DNA of 23,014 nt from Thermoleophilia bacterium. GTDB lineage: Bacteria > Actinomycetota > Thermoleophilia > Gaiellales > Gaiellaceae. Positions 1 to 7,159 of the stretch are shown here, one piece after another (the first letter of the stretch is position 1; every line of letters begins with the position of its first letter). The position numbers and the translations under genes are program-made. The stretch lies in the NCBI GenBank assembly GCA_014534415.1, contig JACVRM010000014.1, positions 1 through 23,014 on the forward strand, in the 5' to 3' direction. Below the pieces are notes generated by a model. It was not told the origin of the DNA. It did not search any database and saw only the letters and a program-made list of their open reading frames with translations.

Positions 1-270
1 GAACGAAAGAGCACCGTCGTCGTCTACGCGCTGACCGGAGCAGCCGGCCCAGGCCGCGAGCTGTTCTCGCAGCCCGGGCGCATGACGGACGTGGAGTGGT
101 CACCCGACGGCCGGTGGGTGCTCGTCGCCTGGGCGGCAGCCGACCAGTGGGTGTTCCTCCGCGCAGACGGCGGGCGCGGGATCGTCGCGAGCTCGTCGAT
201 CATCCGGCAGCTGAACCGCGGATCGGCTTCCGCGCCGTTCCCGAGCATCTCCGGCTGGTGCTGCCGATGA
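1..270 (+). CDS. C-terminal end of a TolB/WD40-like beta-propeller protein (5' truncated by window)
   Basis: The reading frame is open from the first base and ends in TGA at 268-270, so the N-terminus lies outside the window. The visible 89 residues hold a typical propeller strand, WSPDGRWVLVAW, followed by DQWVFLRADGG and an aromatic/Cys C-terminus (SGWCCR). The WSPDGRW signature is characteristic of TolB/WD40-like (PD40) repeats. The stop overlaps the ATG of the next gene (ATGA), so the two are probably co-transcribed. Function beyond 'propeller, possibly extracytoplasmic' cannot be given. Confidence 0.75.
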   Translation, partial: ERKSTVVVYALTGAAGPGRELFSQPGRMTDVEWSPDGRWVLVAWAAADQWVFLRADGGRGIVASSSIIRQLNRGSASAPFPSISGWCCR

Positions 271-1250
271 GAGCGCTCGCCGGAGTCGCGGCCGTCGCGG
301 TGTTCATCACGCTCACAACGACCGCCGAGCCCCGGCCGCTCGGCGGCGGCGAGCGTGCGTTCGTCGCGGCGGAGGACGACAACCAGCTCGTCGCCGTCGA
401 CATCGAGCGGGGCCGCGTTGCGCGCATCGTCGCGCGGCTGCGCGTTCCGCGCGGGCCGCACAACGTCGCCGCCGCGCGCGCTTCCCGCTCGGTGCTCGTC
501 ACGAGCCCGCCCGCCGGGCGGGTCACGCTCGTCGATGCATACACCGCGAACGCTCGAGCCACGTTCCGCGGACTGCGCTACCCGCACGACGTCGAGTTCC
601 ATCCGCGGGGCCGCTACGCGTACGTGACCGAGGAGCAGGGCGACGCCGTCGCCGTGCTCGACCTGCTGCGGCGGAGAGTCTCATTCCGGGTGCGCGTGCC
701 GGAGCGCCCGCACGACCTCGCGGTCAGCCCCGGCGGCGCGCGCGTGTGGGTCACGCACGGCGCGAGAGCCGGCGCGCTCACGGTGCTGGACACGCGTCGT
801 CCCGACCGTCCGCGCGTGCTTCGTTCGACGGCCGTCGCACGCGCTCCGCACGACATCACCTTCGCGTGCCGTGGCCTGCGCGTCTGGGTCACCTTCTGGA
901 ACTCGGGCATCGTGGGCGCGTACGACGCGCGCTCGGGGAAACTCGCCTTCGCGCGAAAGCTCGGCGTGCTCGTGCACCACGTCCAGTCGGACTACGTCGG
1001 ACGCGACGTCTGGATCACCGACCACGTGGGCGCCCGCGCGCGCCTGCTCGCGGGGTGCTCCGGGCGCCTGCTGCGTACGCTGCGCGTCGGGCACTCACCG
1101 CACCACGTCGGCGTGGGAATGTTCCGTGGTCAGGTCGCAGTCGCGTCACACGACGGAACGCTGACGGTGCTCGACCCGCCGAGCAAGCGCGTCCAGCGCG
1201 TCGAGGTCGGACGCGGACTGCACGGTGTCGCGATCGCCGCCGTCCCGTAG
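267..1250 (+). CDS. YncE-like secreted seven-repeat beta-propeller protein
   Basis: A 327-residue protein. I chose the ATG at 267 because it overlaps the upstream TGA and is followed by a hydrophobic leader (ALAGVAAVAVFITL) that looks like a signal peptide or anchor. The body contains seven repeats, each opening with a PH[DN]-like motif (PHNVAAA, PHDVEFH, PHDLAVS, PHDITFA, VHHVQSD, PHHVGVG, LHGVAIA) and closing with an 'xVxVLD' strand. This is the layout of a seven-bladed YVTN/YncE-type propeller. Such proteins usually act in the cell envelope as binding scaffolds, and no catalytic residues are evident. The stop codon directly abuts the ATG of the murein-hydrolase-like gene, suggesting an envelope-related operon. 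Confidence 0.85.
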   Translation: MRALAGVAAVAVFITLTTTAEPRPLGGGERAFVAAEDDNQLVAVDIERGRVARIVARLRVPRGPHNVAAARASRSVLVTSPPAGRVTLVDAYTANARATFRGLRYPHDVEFHPRGRYAYVTEEQGDAVAVLDLLRRRVSFRVRVPERPHDLAVSPGGARVWVTHGARAGALTVLDTRRPDRPRVLRSTAVARAPHDITFACRGLRVWVTFWNSGIVGAYDARSGKLAFARKLGVLVHHVQSDYVGRDVWITDHVGARARLLAGCSGRLLRTLRVGHSPHHVGVGMFRGQVAVASHDGTLTVLDPPSKRVQRVEVGRGLHGVAIAAVP

Positions 1251-2471
1251 ATGCGGTTCGCGGCCAGTCTGTTGACCCTCGCGGTCTTCGCCGGCGTCGC
1301 CACCGGCTACGCGAACGTCCGGCGCGCGCCCCGCGTGCCGGCCGCTGTCAGTGCCGACCCGGCTTCGGTCGCGTGGCGGCGCTCGCGCTCGCTGGGCGTC
1401 CCGTGGGGCGGGCGCCTCGTGAACGGCGTCCGGCTGCCGCTCGCGGGTGAGCGCTACTTCACCTGGGATCCCGTGCGCAGGCGCTCGCCCAACCGGCCCG
1501 CCCGGCTGTGGGGCAACGATCGCGTCGTGCGCATCGTGCTGCGCGTCGTAAGGGACTACGACCGACAGTTTCCGGATGCGCCCAGGCTCGGCATCGGCGA
1601 CCTGAGCCGCCGCTACGGCGGCGCGTTCGGGCCGAAGCACGTCTCGCACCAGAACGGCCTCGACGTGGACGTCTACTACCCGCGCCTCGACCGGCGGGAA
1701 CGGCCGCCGCGGCGGGTCGACCAGATCGACCGGCGGCTTGCGCAGTGGCTCGTCGACCGCTTCGTGCAGGCGGGGGCGAGCCAGGTCTTCGTCGGGCCGA
1801 ATCTCGACCTCACCGGGCCACGCCGCGTGGTCGAGAAGCTGTGGAACCACGACAACCACCTGCATGCGCGCTTTCCGCGGACGTTCCGCGTAACGCGCGT
1901 GATCGGGCGCTCGACCCGCAGCCGCGCCATCCGTGCGACGACGCTCGGCGATGCCGGCGCACCGCGGAGGCTGCTCGCGATCGGCTGCATCCACGGCGAC
2001 GAGTGCGCCGGGACGGCGGTTACGCGGATGCTCGTCCGGCGAGCGCCCCTCCGGAGCTCGTCGATCACGGTCGTTCACCACTTGAACCCCGATGGGTTCA
2101 TCCGGCGGTCGCGCGGCAACGCGCGCGGCGTCGACCTGAACCGCGACTTCGGCGCGTTCTCCCAGCCGGAGACGCGGGCGGTCCGGCGGCTGGTCCGTCG
2201 CTTGCGTCCGACCGTGACGGTGTGGTTCCACCAGCCGCACGGACACGTTCGCGGTTGGGGGCCGAGCGCGGCGGCGGCGCGACGCTACGCTCGGTTGAGC
2301 GGCCTGCCGTTCCGCGGGCTGCCGTGGATCGAGGGGGGCGCACCGGCGTGGCAGAACCGCGGTTTCGCCGGCACGGCGTCCTACGTCGTGGAGCTTCCGC
2401 CCGGAAGGCTGGCGCCGGCAGACGCCGAGCGTCACGCTCGCGCGCTCGTCGCGATCGCGCGCAGCCGGTAG
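1251..2471 (+). CDS. M74 (MepA-like) endopeptidase fused to M14 (MpaA/carboxypeptidase-like) domain, exported
   Basis: A 406-residue protein starting at the ATG immediately after the previous stop, with an N-terminal hydrophobic leader (LLTLAVFAGVATGYA). The first half carries the penicillin-insensitive murein endopeptidase signature: H130-x-S-H133-Q-N-G-L-D138-V-D140, then WNHDNHLH at 198-205, matching the MepA zinc site. MepA enzymes cut D-Ala-mDAP cross-links. The second half is a zinc carboxypeptidase (M14) fold: H248-G-D-E251, LNPDG, GVDLNRDF, a His in WFHQPH (H327) and the catalytic Glu in YVVELPPG (E381). Its closest well-known relative by motif is MpaA, the murein peptide amidase. Both halves keep their metal ligands, so a bifunctional peptidoglycan peptidase is likely. 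The substrate is inferred. Confidence 0.85.
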   Translation: MRFAASLLTLAVFAGVATGYANVRRAPRVPAAVSADPASVAWRRSRSLGVPWGGRLVNGVRLPLAGERYFTWDPVRRRSPNRPARLWGNDRVVRIVLRVVRDYDRQFPDAPRLGIGDLSRRYGGAFGPKHVSHQNGLDVDVYYPRLDRRERPPRRVDQIDRRLAQWLVDRFVQAGASQVFVGPNLDLTGPRRVVEKLWNHDNHLHARFPRTFRVTRVIGRSTRSRAIRATTLGDAGAPRRLLAIGCIHGDECAGTAVTRMLVRRAPLRSSSITVVHHLNPDGFIRRSRGNARGVDLNRDFGAFSQPETRAVRRLVRRLRPTVTVWFHQPHGHVRGWGPSAAAARRYARLSGLPFRGLPWIEGGAPAWQNRGFAGTASYVVELPPGRLAPADAERHARALVAIARSR

Positions 2472-2494
2472 GGAGGTGGCGACCGCGGGAAACG

Positions 2495-2821
2495 GTGCGG
2501 GCCGGCGCGAGGATCGCGGGGACGCGGGAGGCTGTCGGCGACGTATACGAGCTGACGACCCGAGCTGCGGGAGGGCTGTTGGACGCCGACGAGCGGCGCT
2601 ACTGGATCCGCAACTGTCAGGGCTTCCGGGTGGACGGGCCCGAAGGTCGCGTGGGCGTCGTCGAGGACGTGCTGTACGGGCAAGACCCGTCTGAACCGGC
2701 TGCCCTGCTCGTCCGCGCCGGCCTCCTGGGCTTGCGGATCGAAGTCGTGCCGGTCGACGCCGTCGAGACGATCGATCCGAAGCGGACACGGATCGGGCTC
2801 GGCGGCGGCGCCGTCGAGTAG
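2495..2821 (+). CDS. Small PRC-barrel-like protein
   Basis: A 108-residue protein from GTG 2495. No in-frame ATG exists, and the GGAGG at 2472-2476 is rather far upstream, so the start is uncertain. After an N-terminal segment (LTTRAAGGLLDADERRYW), the core reads GFRVDGPEGRVGVVEDVLY, then LLVRAGLLGLRIEVVPVDAVETID and RTRIGL. The pattern 'xVxdxxGexiGxVxdv' followed by 'ixxxxVexid' is typical of PRC-barrel domains, which occur in RimM and in many uncharacterised actinobacterial proteins. No enzymatic motif is visible. It lies 23 bases after the peptidase gene and 9 bases before the selenoprotein gene, whose putative -10 box overlaps its stop codon. Confidence 0.7.
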   Translation: MRAGARIAGTREAVGDVYELTTRAAGGLLDADERRYWIRNCQGFRVDGPEGRVGVVEDVLYGQDPSEPAALLVRAGLLGLRIEVVPVDAVETIDPKRTRIGLGGGAVE

Positions 2822-2824
2822 CCT
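2819..2824 (+). promoter_or_regulatory. Putative -10 box (TAGCCT) for the peroxiredoxin gene, leaderless
   Basis: TAGCCT overlaps the TAG stop of the preceding gene and lies six bases before the GTG at 2831. The same arrangement (TA[GC]nCT followed after 6-7 bases by GTG) precedes fabI, the thioredoxin-like gene and the methyltransferase, supporting a leaderless start here. No clear -35 box is seen. Confidence 0.45.
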
Positions 2825-2830
2825 CCGCGC

Positions 2831-3295
2831 GTGCTCGGCCCGGGCGACCGGATACCCGATGCGACCGTGTGGGTCGCACCTCGCGAGACCGTTCGCCTCG
2901 ACGAGCTGGTCGCGGAAGGGCCGATCCTGCTCGTCTTCTACCTCTTCGACTGGTCGTCCACCTGAACGAGCGAGATGGAGCTTCTGCGTGACAGGGGCCG
3001 GGAGTTCGAGGAGGCGGGAGTACGGCGCTTCGGCGTGTCGCGCGACTCGCCGTGGACGCACGTCGCGTGGCAGCACGTGCTCGAGCTCGATTTCGCGCTG
3101 CTCTCCGACTGGAACGCCGAGGCCGTGCGGTCGTTCGGAATCGCGCACGCCTACCGGGGGATGCACGACGTGGCCGAGCGCACCGCGTTCCTGATCGACG
3201 GCGGCGGTACGGTGCGCGGCGCATGGCGCTACGAGCCGCGCGAGCTGCCGGACGTCGACGAGCTCCTCTCGGCCGCGCGGGCTTTGTCGGGCTAG
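2831..3295 (+). CDS. Peroxiredoxin (AhpC/TSA-type) with selenocysteine at the peroxidatic position, encoded by in-frame TGA
   Basis: Read through the TGA at 2963-2965, this is a 154-residue thioredoxin-fold peroxiredoxin. The N-terminus is LGPGDRIPDATV, then ILLVFYLFDWSST-U45-TSEMELLRDR, FGVSRDSPWTHVAWQ, FALLSDWNAEAVRSFGI and ERTAFLIDGGGTVRGAW. The normal family motif is P-x3-[TS]-x2-C followed by an E-L helix. The TGA falls exactly on that Cys, with Ser at -3. The frame is identical before and after the TGA, both parts show peroxiredoxin motifs, and no cysteine occurs anywhere in the protein, so residue 45 is the only possible redox centre. Peroxiredoxins reduce hydroperoxides, and Sec-containing members are an established selenoprotein family. 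Automated calling would give only a truncated ORF from 2975. The alternative is a pseudogene or a base error (TGC to TGA). Confidence 0.8.
2963..2965 (+). other. In-frame TGA, probable selenocysteine codon (residue 45 of the peroxiredoxin)
   Basis: The TGA interrupts the frame 2831-3295 between ...LFDWSST and TSEMELL.... It replaces the peroxidatic cysteine one-for-one, which is the usual signature of a Sec codon. A TGT or TGC at this position would restore an ordinary 1-Cys peroxiredoxin. Confidence 0.78.
2980..2998 (+). promoter_or_regulatory. Candidate bacterial SECIS hairpin
   Basis: The mRNA can fold as GCUUCUG-CGUGA-CAGGGGC: seven pairs (two of them G-U) closing a five-base loop with G second and U third. 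The loop begins 21 bases after the TGA. Bacterial SECIS elements bind SelB, lie inside the coding region just downstream of UGA, and usually have a short stem with G/GU in a small apical loop at about this distance. The helix was found by eye and was not scored with a folding program. Confidence 0.6.
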
Positions 3296-4887
3296 CCGGC
3301 GCCGTCTACCTCGCCGCGGGCGTACTCGCCACCTGGCCGGCGCTTCGCCACGCCGACGACTCGTTCCTCGCGCGCGCCGACCCGAGCTACGGCGAGCCGG
3401 CGGCGGGCGACCACCTCCAGCTCGGCTGGTCGTTGTGGCTCGTCGGCCACCAGCTGGAGCGACTGGCAGCGCCGTGGCGCGACCCGTACTCGTTCCAGCC
3501 GGAGGCGGAGCCGGCACTCAATCTCCAGGGCTGGTTCTTCGGGCTGGTCTACTGGCCGCTGGACGCGCTTGTCGGCGCGGTGGGCGCCTGGAACCTCTTC
3601 GTGCTGCTGTCATACGTGCTGGCCGGGGGCCTCGCCTGCGCGTGGCTGCGCTCGCTCGGGCTCGGGCGCGGCGCGGCGCTCGCCGGGGGGCTCGCGTTCG
3701 CGCTCGCGCCGTACCGCGTGGCGCAGAGCACCGGGCACCTGCTCGGCCCGATCTCGGCGCTGCTCGCGCTCGCGCTGCTCGGCGTCGAGCGCGCACGCGC
3801 CCACAGCGCGCGCTCGCTGTGGCTGACCGGCGCGGCGCTCGTCGCGCTCCCGTTGTCGGGGCAGCTGCACCTCGCTCTGGGCGCGATTCCATTCACTGCC
3901 GCATACGGCGTCGCCCGCTTACGCGAGCCCCGTCTGCTCGCCGGTCTCGGCGCGGCGGCGGCGCTCGCGGTCGTCGCGGGGGTGTCGGTGCAGCGGGCCG
4001 TCGTCGACGGGTCGGTCGCGGAGGGGGGTCGGACCCTGCGCGAAGTCGCCGCCTTCTCGGCGGACTGGCAGGCGCTCCTCTCGCGCGATGTCGGCCCGCT
4101 CGAGGAGTTCGTGCTGCTCGGCTGGGCGATGCCGCTGGTCGCGCTCGGCGGGTTGGGTCTGCTCGTCGCGGCGCGCCGACTCGCGCTGGCGGCGGTACTG
4201 GCGGGCGGCGTGCTCCTGCCCGCGCTGCTCGCGCTGGGCACGAACGTGCCGCTGTACGGGCGGGTCTGGGACGTCTTCCCCCCGCTTCGGTACCCACGCG
4301 TGCCCGAGCGGCTCATGCCGATCGCGTGCCTGGCGCTCGCGTGCCTTGCCGCCTTTGCGATCGATCGCGTGCGAGGTCGTGCGGGAGCCGCCGCCGCCCT
4401 GGCGCTCGTCGCCGTCGACCTGCGTGCCGGCGTCACGCTGTACCGCGCAGCCGCCGCCGACGAGGACAACCGGGCGTACGCCGCACTCGCACAGCGGAGG
4501 GTGAGCGGGCGCCTGCTGGAGCTCCCGGTCTTCCTGCCCGAGCGCCACTACGGGTCCGTGTACCTGTACTACGCACGGCAGGCGCCGCGCGAGCGGCCGG
4601 GCGGCTACTCCACCGTCGCGCCGCGAGAGGCGGATGCGGCGGCGCGCCTGCTCGTCCGGCTCAACTGCGGCGCGTGGGATCGCGCCGTGGCGCGGCGAGT
4701 CGCCGAGCTCGGCGTGACGCACGTCGCCGTGCACGGCGGCCTCTACCGGGATCCCGCCGTGCCGGACTGCGAGCATCGGGCGCGTAGCGTGCTCGCGCGC
4801 CACGGGTTCGAGCGGATCGCGTCCGACGGCCTCGTGACCCTGCTCGGCACGCCGTCGCGCGCCCCTTCGTCGCTGGTCGGGCCGTAA
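3223..4887 (+). CDS. Large multi-pass integral membrane protein, possibly a GT-C-type glycosyltransferase
   Basis: About 554 residues from the ATG at 3223, which overlaps the peroxiredoxin gene by 73 bases. No ATG/GTG/TTG lies between it and the first membrane segment. The start gives an Arg-rich N-terminus before VGLAGAVYLAAGVLATW. Roughly ten hydrophobic segments follow, including LFVLLSYVLAGGLACAWL, ISALLALALLGV, LALAAVLAGGVLLPALLAL and LMPIACLALACLAAFAI, then a hydrophilic C-terminal domain of about 130 residues (LLELPVFLPERHYGSVYLYY...). The early acidic loop (GDHLQLGW), the polytopic core and the soluble tail resemble GT-C/YfhO-like envelope proteins, but no decisive motif was recognised. 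Polyisoprenyl-linked sugar transfer is only a guess. Confidence 0.75.
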   Translation: MALRAARAAGRRRAPLGRAGFVGLAGAVYLAAGVLATWPALRHADDSFLARADPSYGEPAAGDHLQLGWSLWLVGHQLERLAAPWRDPYSFQPEAEPALNLQGWFFGLVYWPLDALVGAVGAWNLFVLLSYVLAGGLACAWLRSLGLGRGAALAGGLAFALAPYRVAQSTGHLLGPISALLALALLGVERARAHSARSLWLTGAALVALPLSGQLHLALGAIPFTAAYGVARLREPRLLAGLGAAAALAVVAGVSVQRAVVDGSVAEGGRTLREVAAFSADWQALLSRDVGPLEEFVLLGWAMPLVALGGLGLLVAARRLALAAVLAGGVLLPALLALGTNVPLYGRVWDVFPPLRYPRVPERLMPIACLALACLAAFAIDRVRGRAGAAAALALVAVDLRAGVTLYRAAAADEDNRAYAALAQRRVSGRLLELPVFLPERHYGSVYLYYARQAPRERPGGYSTVAPREADAAARLLVRLNCGAWDRAVARRVAELGVTHVAVHGGLYRDPAVPDCEHRARSVLARHGFERIASDGLVTLLGTPSRAPSSLVGP

Positions 4888-4902
4888 AGTGCCCGAGCGA
4901 AG

Positions 4903-4917
4903 GCGCGCAGGGCGCGC
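4903..4917. terminator. Weak candidate terminator hairpin (GCGCGC-AGG-GCGCGC)
   Basis: A six-base-pair perfect stem with a three-base loop begins 16 bases after the stop of the membrane-protein gene. There is no T tract, so it is at best a factor-assisted terminator. GC-repeats of this size also arise by chance at this base composition. Confidence 0.25.
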
Positions 4918-4960
4918 GTGTGCCGCGTCTGTGCGTCGACGAGGCGAGCTGACGCGCTCG

Positions 4961-4979
4961 CCTACATGCCCATCGCGTG
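4961..4979. repeat. 19-base direct repeat, copy A (matches the 3' end of fabI)
   Basis: The 19 bases CCTACATGCCCATCGCGTG are identical to 11630-11648, where they encode (on the minus strand) the last residues and stop of FabI (HAMGM-stop). Copy A also lies at a convergent gene junction and on the minus strand also reads HAMGM-stop. Sequence flanking the 19-mer does not match fabI. Confidence 0.6.
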
Positions 4980-5156
4980 AGCAACCAGCGCGCGAATGCG
5001 CAGGACGTCGTGGTCACCACGGCTCCGCAATGAGTCAACGGCTGAAAGATGGGCCTGGGTTGAGCAGATTCTTTCGGGCTTCTCGCGTGGATTCGGGGTG
5101 GCTGCACGGACCGCGTCATCACCGCGACACCACCGTTGGCGGGGAGCGCGAGAGGG

Positions 5157-6164
5157 TCAGCGCTCGAGGGCGGTGCCGAGACCGAGTTCCAGGGCATGCT
5201 GCTGCACGCGCCGGGCGAGGGCAAGGTCTTCGATCGCGAGGCCGAAGGGGTTGACGAGGATGATCTCGTCCGGGCTGCTGCGGCCCTCGCAGGCGCCGGT
5301 CAGGAGTTGTCCGAGCTCTCCGTCGATCGCCGGCACACCGTCGGCCGCTTCCGCGGGGCCGCTGATTTGGCCGGCGCGCAGCATGCGTCCGAGCAGGCGG
5401 CGCTCGTCTTGCGCGACGAGCGTCCAGTCGTCGACGAAGATCTTTGCGGCGCGGAGGACGACCTCGGGCAGGGGGTCGTCGAGCGAGACGTTGACGAGCA
5501 GCGCGCCGGGCTGGAGCCATTCGTAGCGGATGTAGCCAGAGGTGGTCGTGGTCACGGGGACGACCAGCTCGGCGCCGCGGATCGCCCTCTCCGCGGAGTC
5601 GCAGACGACGATCCGCGCGTCCGCCGCCGCGGCGGCGAGCTTGGCGGCGCGCGCCGCGTCTAGGTCGTACAGGCGGATGCCGCGCAGCGCGGGGAGCCGG
5701 GCGGGCAGCAGCTGGAGGTGACATTGGGCGAGGGCGCCGGCCCCGAGTAGCGCGAGGCGCTCGATTGGCTGAGTGCCGAGGATGCCGGCGGCGACGGCGG
5801 AGACAGCGGCGGTGCGGAGGCAGGAGATGCGGCCGCCCTCGAGGATGCAGGTCGGCCGGGCGGTCTCGATGTCGAAGAGCACGATCAGGCCGCTTGCTCG
5901 CGGCAGTCCCCGGCCTGGGTTGGCGGGATTGGCGTTGATGAGCTTGACGCCGGGGCAACGATCGACGAGCCCGGGCATGCTGAGGCTGCGCAGGCTCTCG
6001 TCCGCGTGGTCCCAGGCGAGGTAGCCCTCGGCTGGGAGGACGGTCTCGCCGCGGCCGTGCGCGCTGAGGGCCGACGAGATCGTCTCGACGGCGTCGACTC
6101 CTCCCAGGGCGCGCGCGACGTCCCGTCGGGACAGGTAGAGGATCGTGTCGCCCCCGCTGTTCAA
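5157..6164 (-). CDS. sbnB: SbnB-like N-(2-amino-2-carboxyethyl)-glutamate dehydrogenase (ornithine cyclodeaminase/mu-crystallin family)
   Basis: A 335-residue protein, normal for the family. The start is the TTG at 6164, overlapping the TGA of sbnA (TTGA). Family landmarks are YLSRRDVARAL at the N-terminus, GGRISCLRTAAVSAVAAGIL (substrate/cofactor helix) and the Rossmann motif LALLGAGALAQCHL. The ending IEDLALARRVQQHA is also typical. Ornithine cyclodeaminase-family enzymes use NAD. SbnB oxidatively hydrolyses N-(2-amino-2-carboxyethyl)-L-glutamate to L-2,3-diaminopropionate and 2-oxoglutarate. The SbnB call rather than plain ornithine cyclodeaminase rests mainly on coupling to the SbnA-like gene directly upstream. 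Last gene of a four-gene leftward operon. Confidence 0.82.
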   Translation of the reverse strand: MNSGGDTILYLSRRDVARALGGVDAVETISSALSAHGRGETVLPAEGYLAWDHADESLRSLSMPGLVDRCPGVKLINANPANPGRGLPRASGLIVLFDIETARPTCILEGGRISCLRTAAVSAVAAGILGTQPIERLALLGAGALAQCHLQLLPARLPALRGIRLYDLDAARAAKLAAAAADARIVVCDSAERAIRGAELVVPVTTTTSGYIRYEWLQPGALLVNVSLDDPLPEVVLRAAKIFVDDWTLVAQDERRLLGRMLRAGQISGPAEAADGVPAIDGELGQLLTGACEGRSSPDEIILVNPFGLAIEDLALARRVQQHALELGLGTALER

Positions 6165-7159
6165 GCGAGCGTGAGCGCGCGCCGGGCGGGCGCGAGCGCC
6201 TCAACGCGGTCGAGCGTGAGCACGTCGGGGTCGATGCCGTGGCGCGCGAGCCAGCCGTCGTCGTAGATGGTGCTCGTGTAGCTGTCGCCGCGGTCGGGGC
6301 AGAGGCAGGCGACGCGGTCGAGCTCGGGGTTGGCGGCGAGCAGCCGGGCGCAGGCGACGAGGGCAGCGCCGCTCGAGCCGCCGACGCGGATGCCCGTCTC
6401 GGCGGCGAGGGCGCGGCAGAAGGCGAACGCTTCGGCGTCGGCGACGAGAACGCGCCGGTCGTACAGGCCGGGCGAGATGAACGACGAGGCGCGGCCGGCG
6501 CCGATACCGGTGAGGAGACGCGGCGCGGGGCGGCCGCCGAGCGCGACCGAGCCGAGCGCGTCGACGGCGACGATGCGTGTCGCGGGGCTCTCGCGGCGCA
6601 GGAAGCGGGCGATGCCGGCGAGCGTGCCACCGGTGGAGACGGGGACGAAGACGGCGGCGAGCTCGCCGTGCAGCTGGTCGAGCAGCTCGGGGCCCGTTCC
6701 CTGCTCGTGGGCGCGCGGGTTGGCCGGGTTCGTGTACTGGTCAGACCAGACGAACCTGTCCGAGGACGCGCAGAGCTCGGCGACGCGCTCGAGCCGGGAG
6801 AGCAGGTAACCGCCGGTCTCGTCGCGAGTCTCGACGAGCTCGATTGCGGCGCCGAGGCGGCGCAGCCGGGCGAGGTTCTCGGGCGTCGTCTTCGGGTCGA
6901 CGACGGCACGGAAGGAGTAGCCGCGGCTGCGGGCGATCGCGGCGAGGGCGACACCGAGATTGCCGGAGGTGGACTCGACGAGGGTCGCGCCCGGGTGCAG
7001 GAGGTCTCGCCGCTCGAGGTCCTCGATGAGGCTGGCGGCGGTGCGGTCCTTGAGCGACCCGGACGGGTTCGCGCCCTCGAGCTTGAGATGGACCACACGT
7101 TCTGTGCCCCTGATGGTGAAGACGATCCGCGCGATCGGCGTGTTGCCGCAGCGGCTCAT
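6161..7159 (-). CDS. sbnA: SbnA-like PLP synthase: 2,3-diaminopropionate biosynthesis (cysteine synthase superfamily)
   Basis: A 332-residue fold-type II PLP enzyme. It starts MSRCGNTPIARI; the PLP lysine is K37 in NPSGSLKDRTA, the phosphate/carboxylate loop is STSGNLG (about 64-70), and a glycine-rich VSTGGTLAGIARFL and GGSSGAAL follow. These are cysteine-synthase-family landmarks. SbnA joins O-phospho-L-serine and L-glutamate into N-(2-amino-2-carboxyethyl)-L-glutamate, the precursor that SbnB converts to L-2,3-diaminopropionate. The adjacent sbnB-like gene favours this role over cysteine synthesis. The ATG overlaps the murF-like stop (ATGA) and its own TGA overlaps the sbnB start, so expression is tightly coupled. 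Confidence 0.85.
   Translation of the reverse strand: MSRCGNTPIARIVFTIRGTERVVHLKLEGANPSGSLKDRTAASLIEDLERRDLLHPGATLVESTSGNLGVALAAIARSRGYSFRAVVDPKTTPENLARLRRLGAAIELVETRDETGGYLLSRLERVAELCASSDRFVWSDQYTNPANPRAHEQGTGPELLDQLHGELAAVFVPVSTGGTLAGIARFLRRESPATRIVAVDALGSVALGGRPAPRLLTGIGAGRASSFISPGLYDRRVLVADAEAFAFCRALAAETGIRVGGSSGAALVACARLLAANPELDRVACLCPDRGDSYTSTIYDDGWLARHGIDPDVLTLDRVEALAPARRALTLA

Larger units (their letters stand above)
4888..5156. other. Convergent intergenic region without a confident gene
   Basis: This is 269 bases between two genes that converge. It holds a 6-bp GC hairpin near the start, a 13-base palindrome (CGTGGT-C-ACCACG, 5009-5021) and a 19-base copy of the fabI 3' end. On the minus strand the frame of the upstream cyclodeaminase continues past its TGA for 64 open codons ending ...RIRALVAHAMGM-stop. 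It has no ATG/GTG start before the final residues and a lower GC third position than neighbouring genes. It could be a decayed gene end, but I cannot assign it. Confidence 0.5.

Noticed and set aside
1146..3224. Long open frame (692 codons) on the minus strand opposite the peptidase and PRC genes
   Set aside because: Arg/Ala/Pro-rich composition without domains, overlapping three genes with clear family motifs. A GC-rich shadow frame.
2831..3295. Peroxiredoxin as a simple pseudogene
   Set aside because: The TGA hits precisely the catalytic Cys codon, everything else is intact, and a SECIS-like hairpin follows. Kept as an alternative but less likely.
5009..5021. Palindrome CGTGGT-C-ACCACG in the convergent spacer
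   Set aside because: Lies away from any start codon; could be an operator or chance. Mentioned only in the spacer entry.
4962..5159. Read-through extension of sbnB past its TGA (64 codons) or a second selenoprotein
   Set aside because: SbnB ends at the normal family length, the TGA does not replace a conserved Cys, and the extension has no known domain.
6161..7159. sbnA as an ordinary cysteine synthase
   Set aside because: The fold allows it, but overlap with an ornithine-cyclodeaminase-family gene is the classic SbnA/SbnB arrangement.
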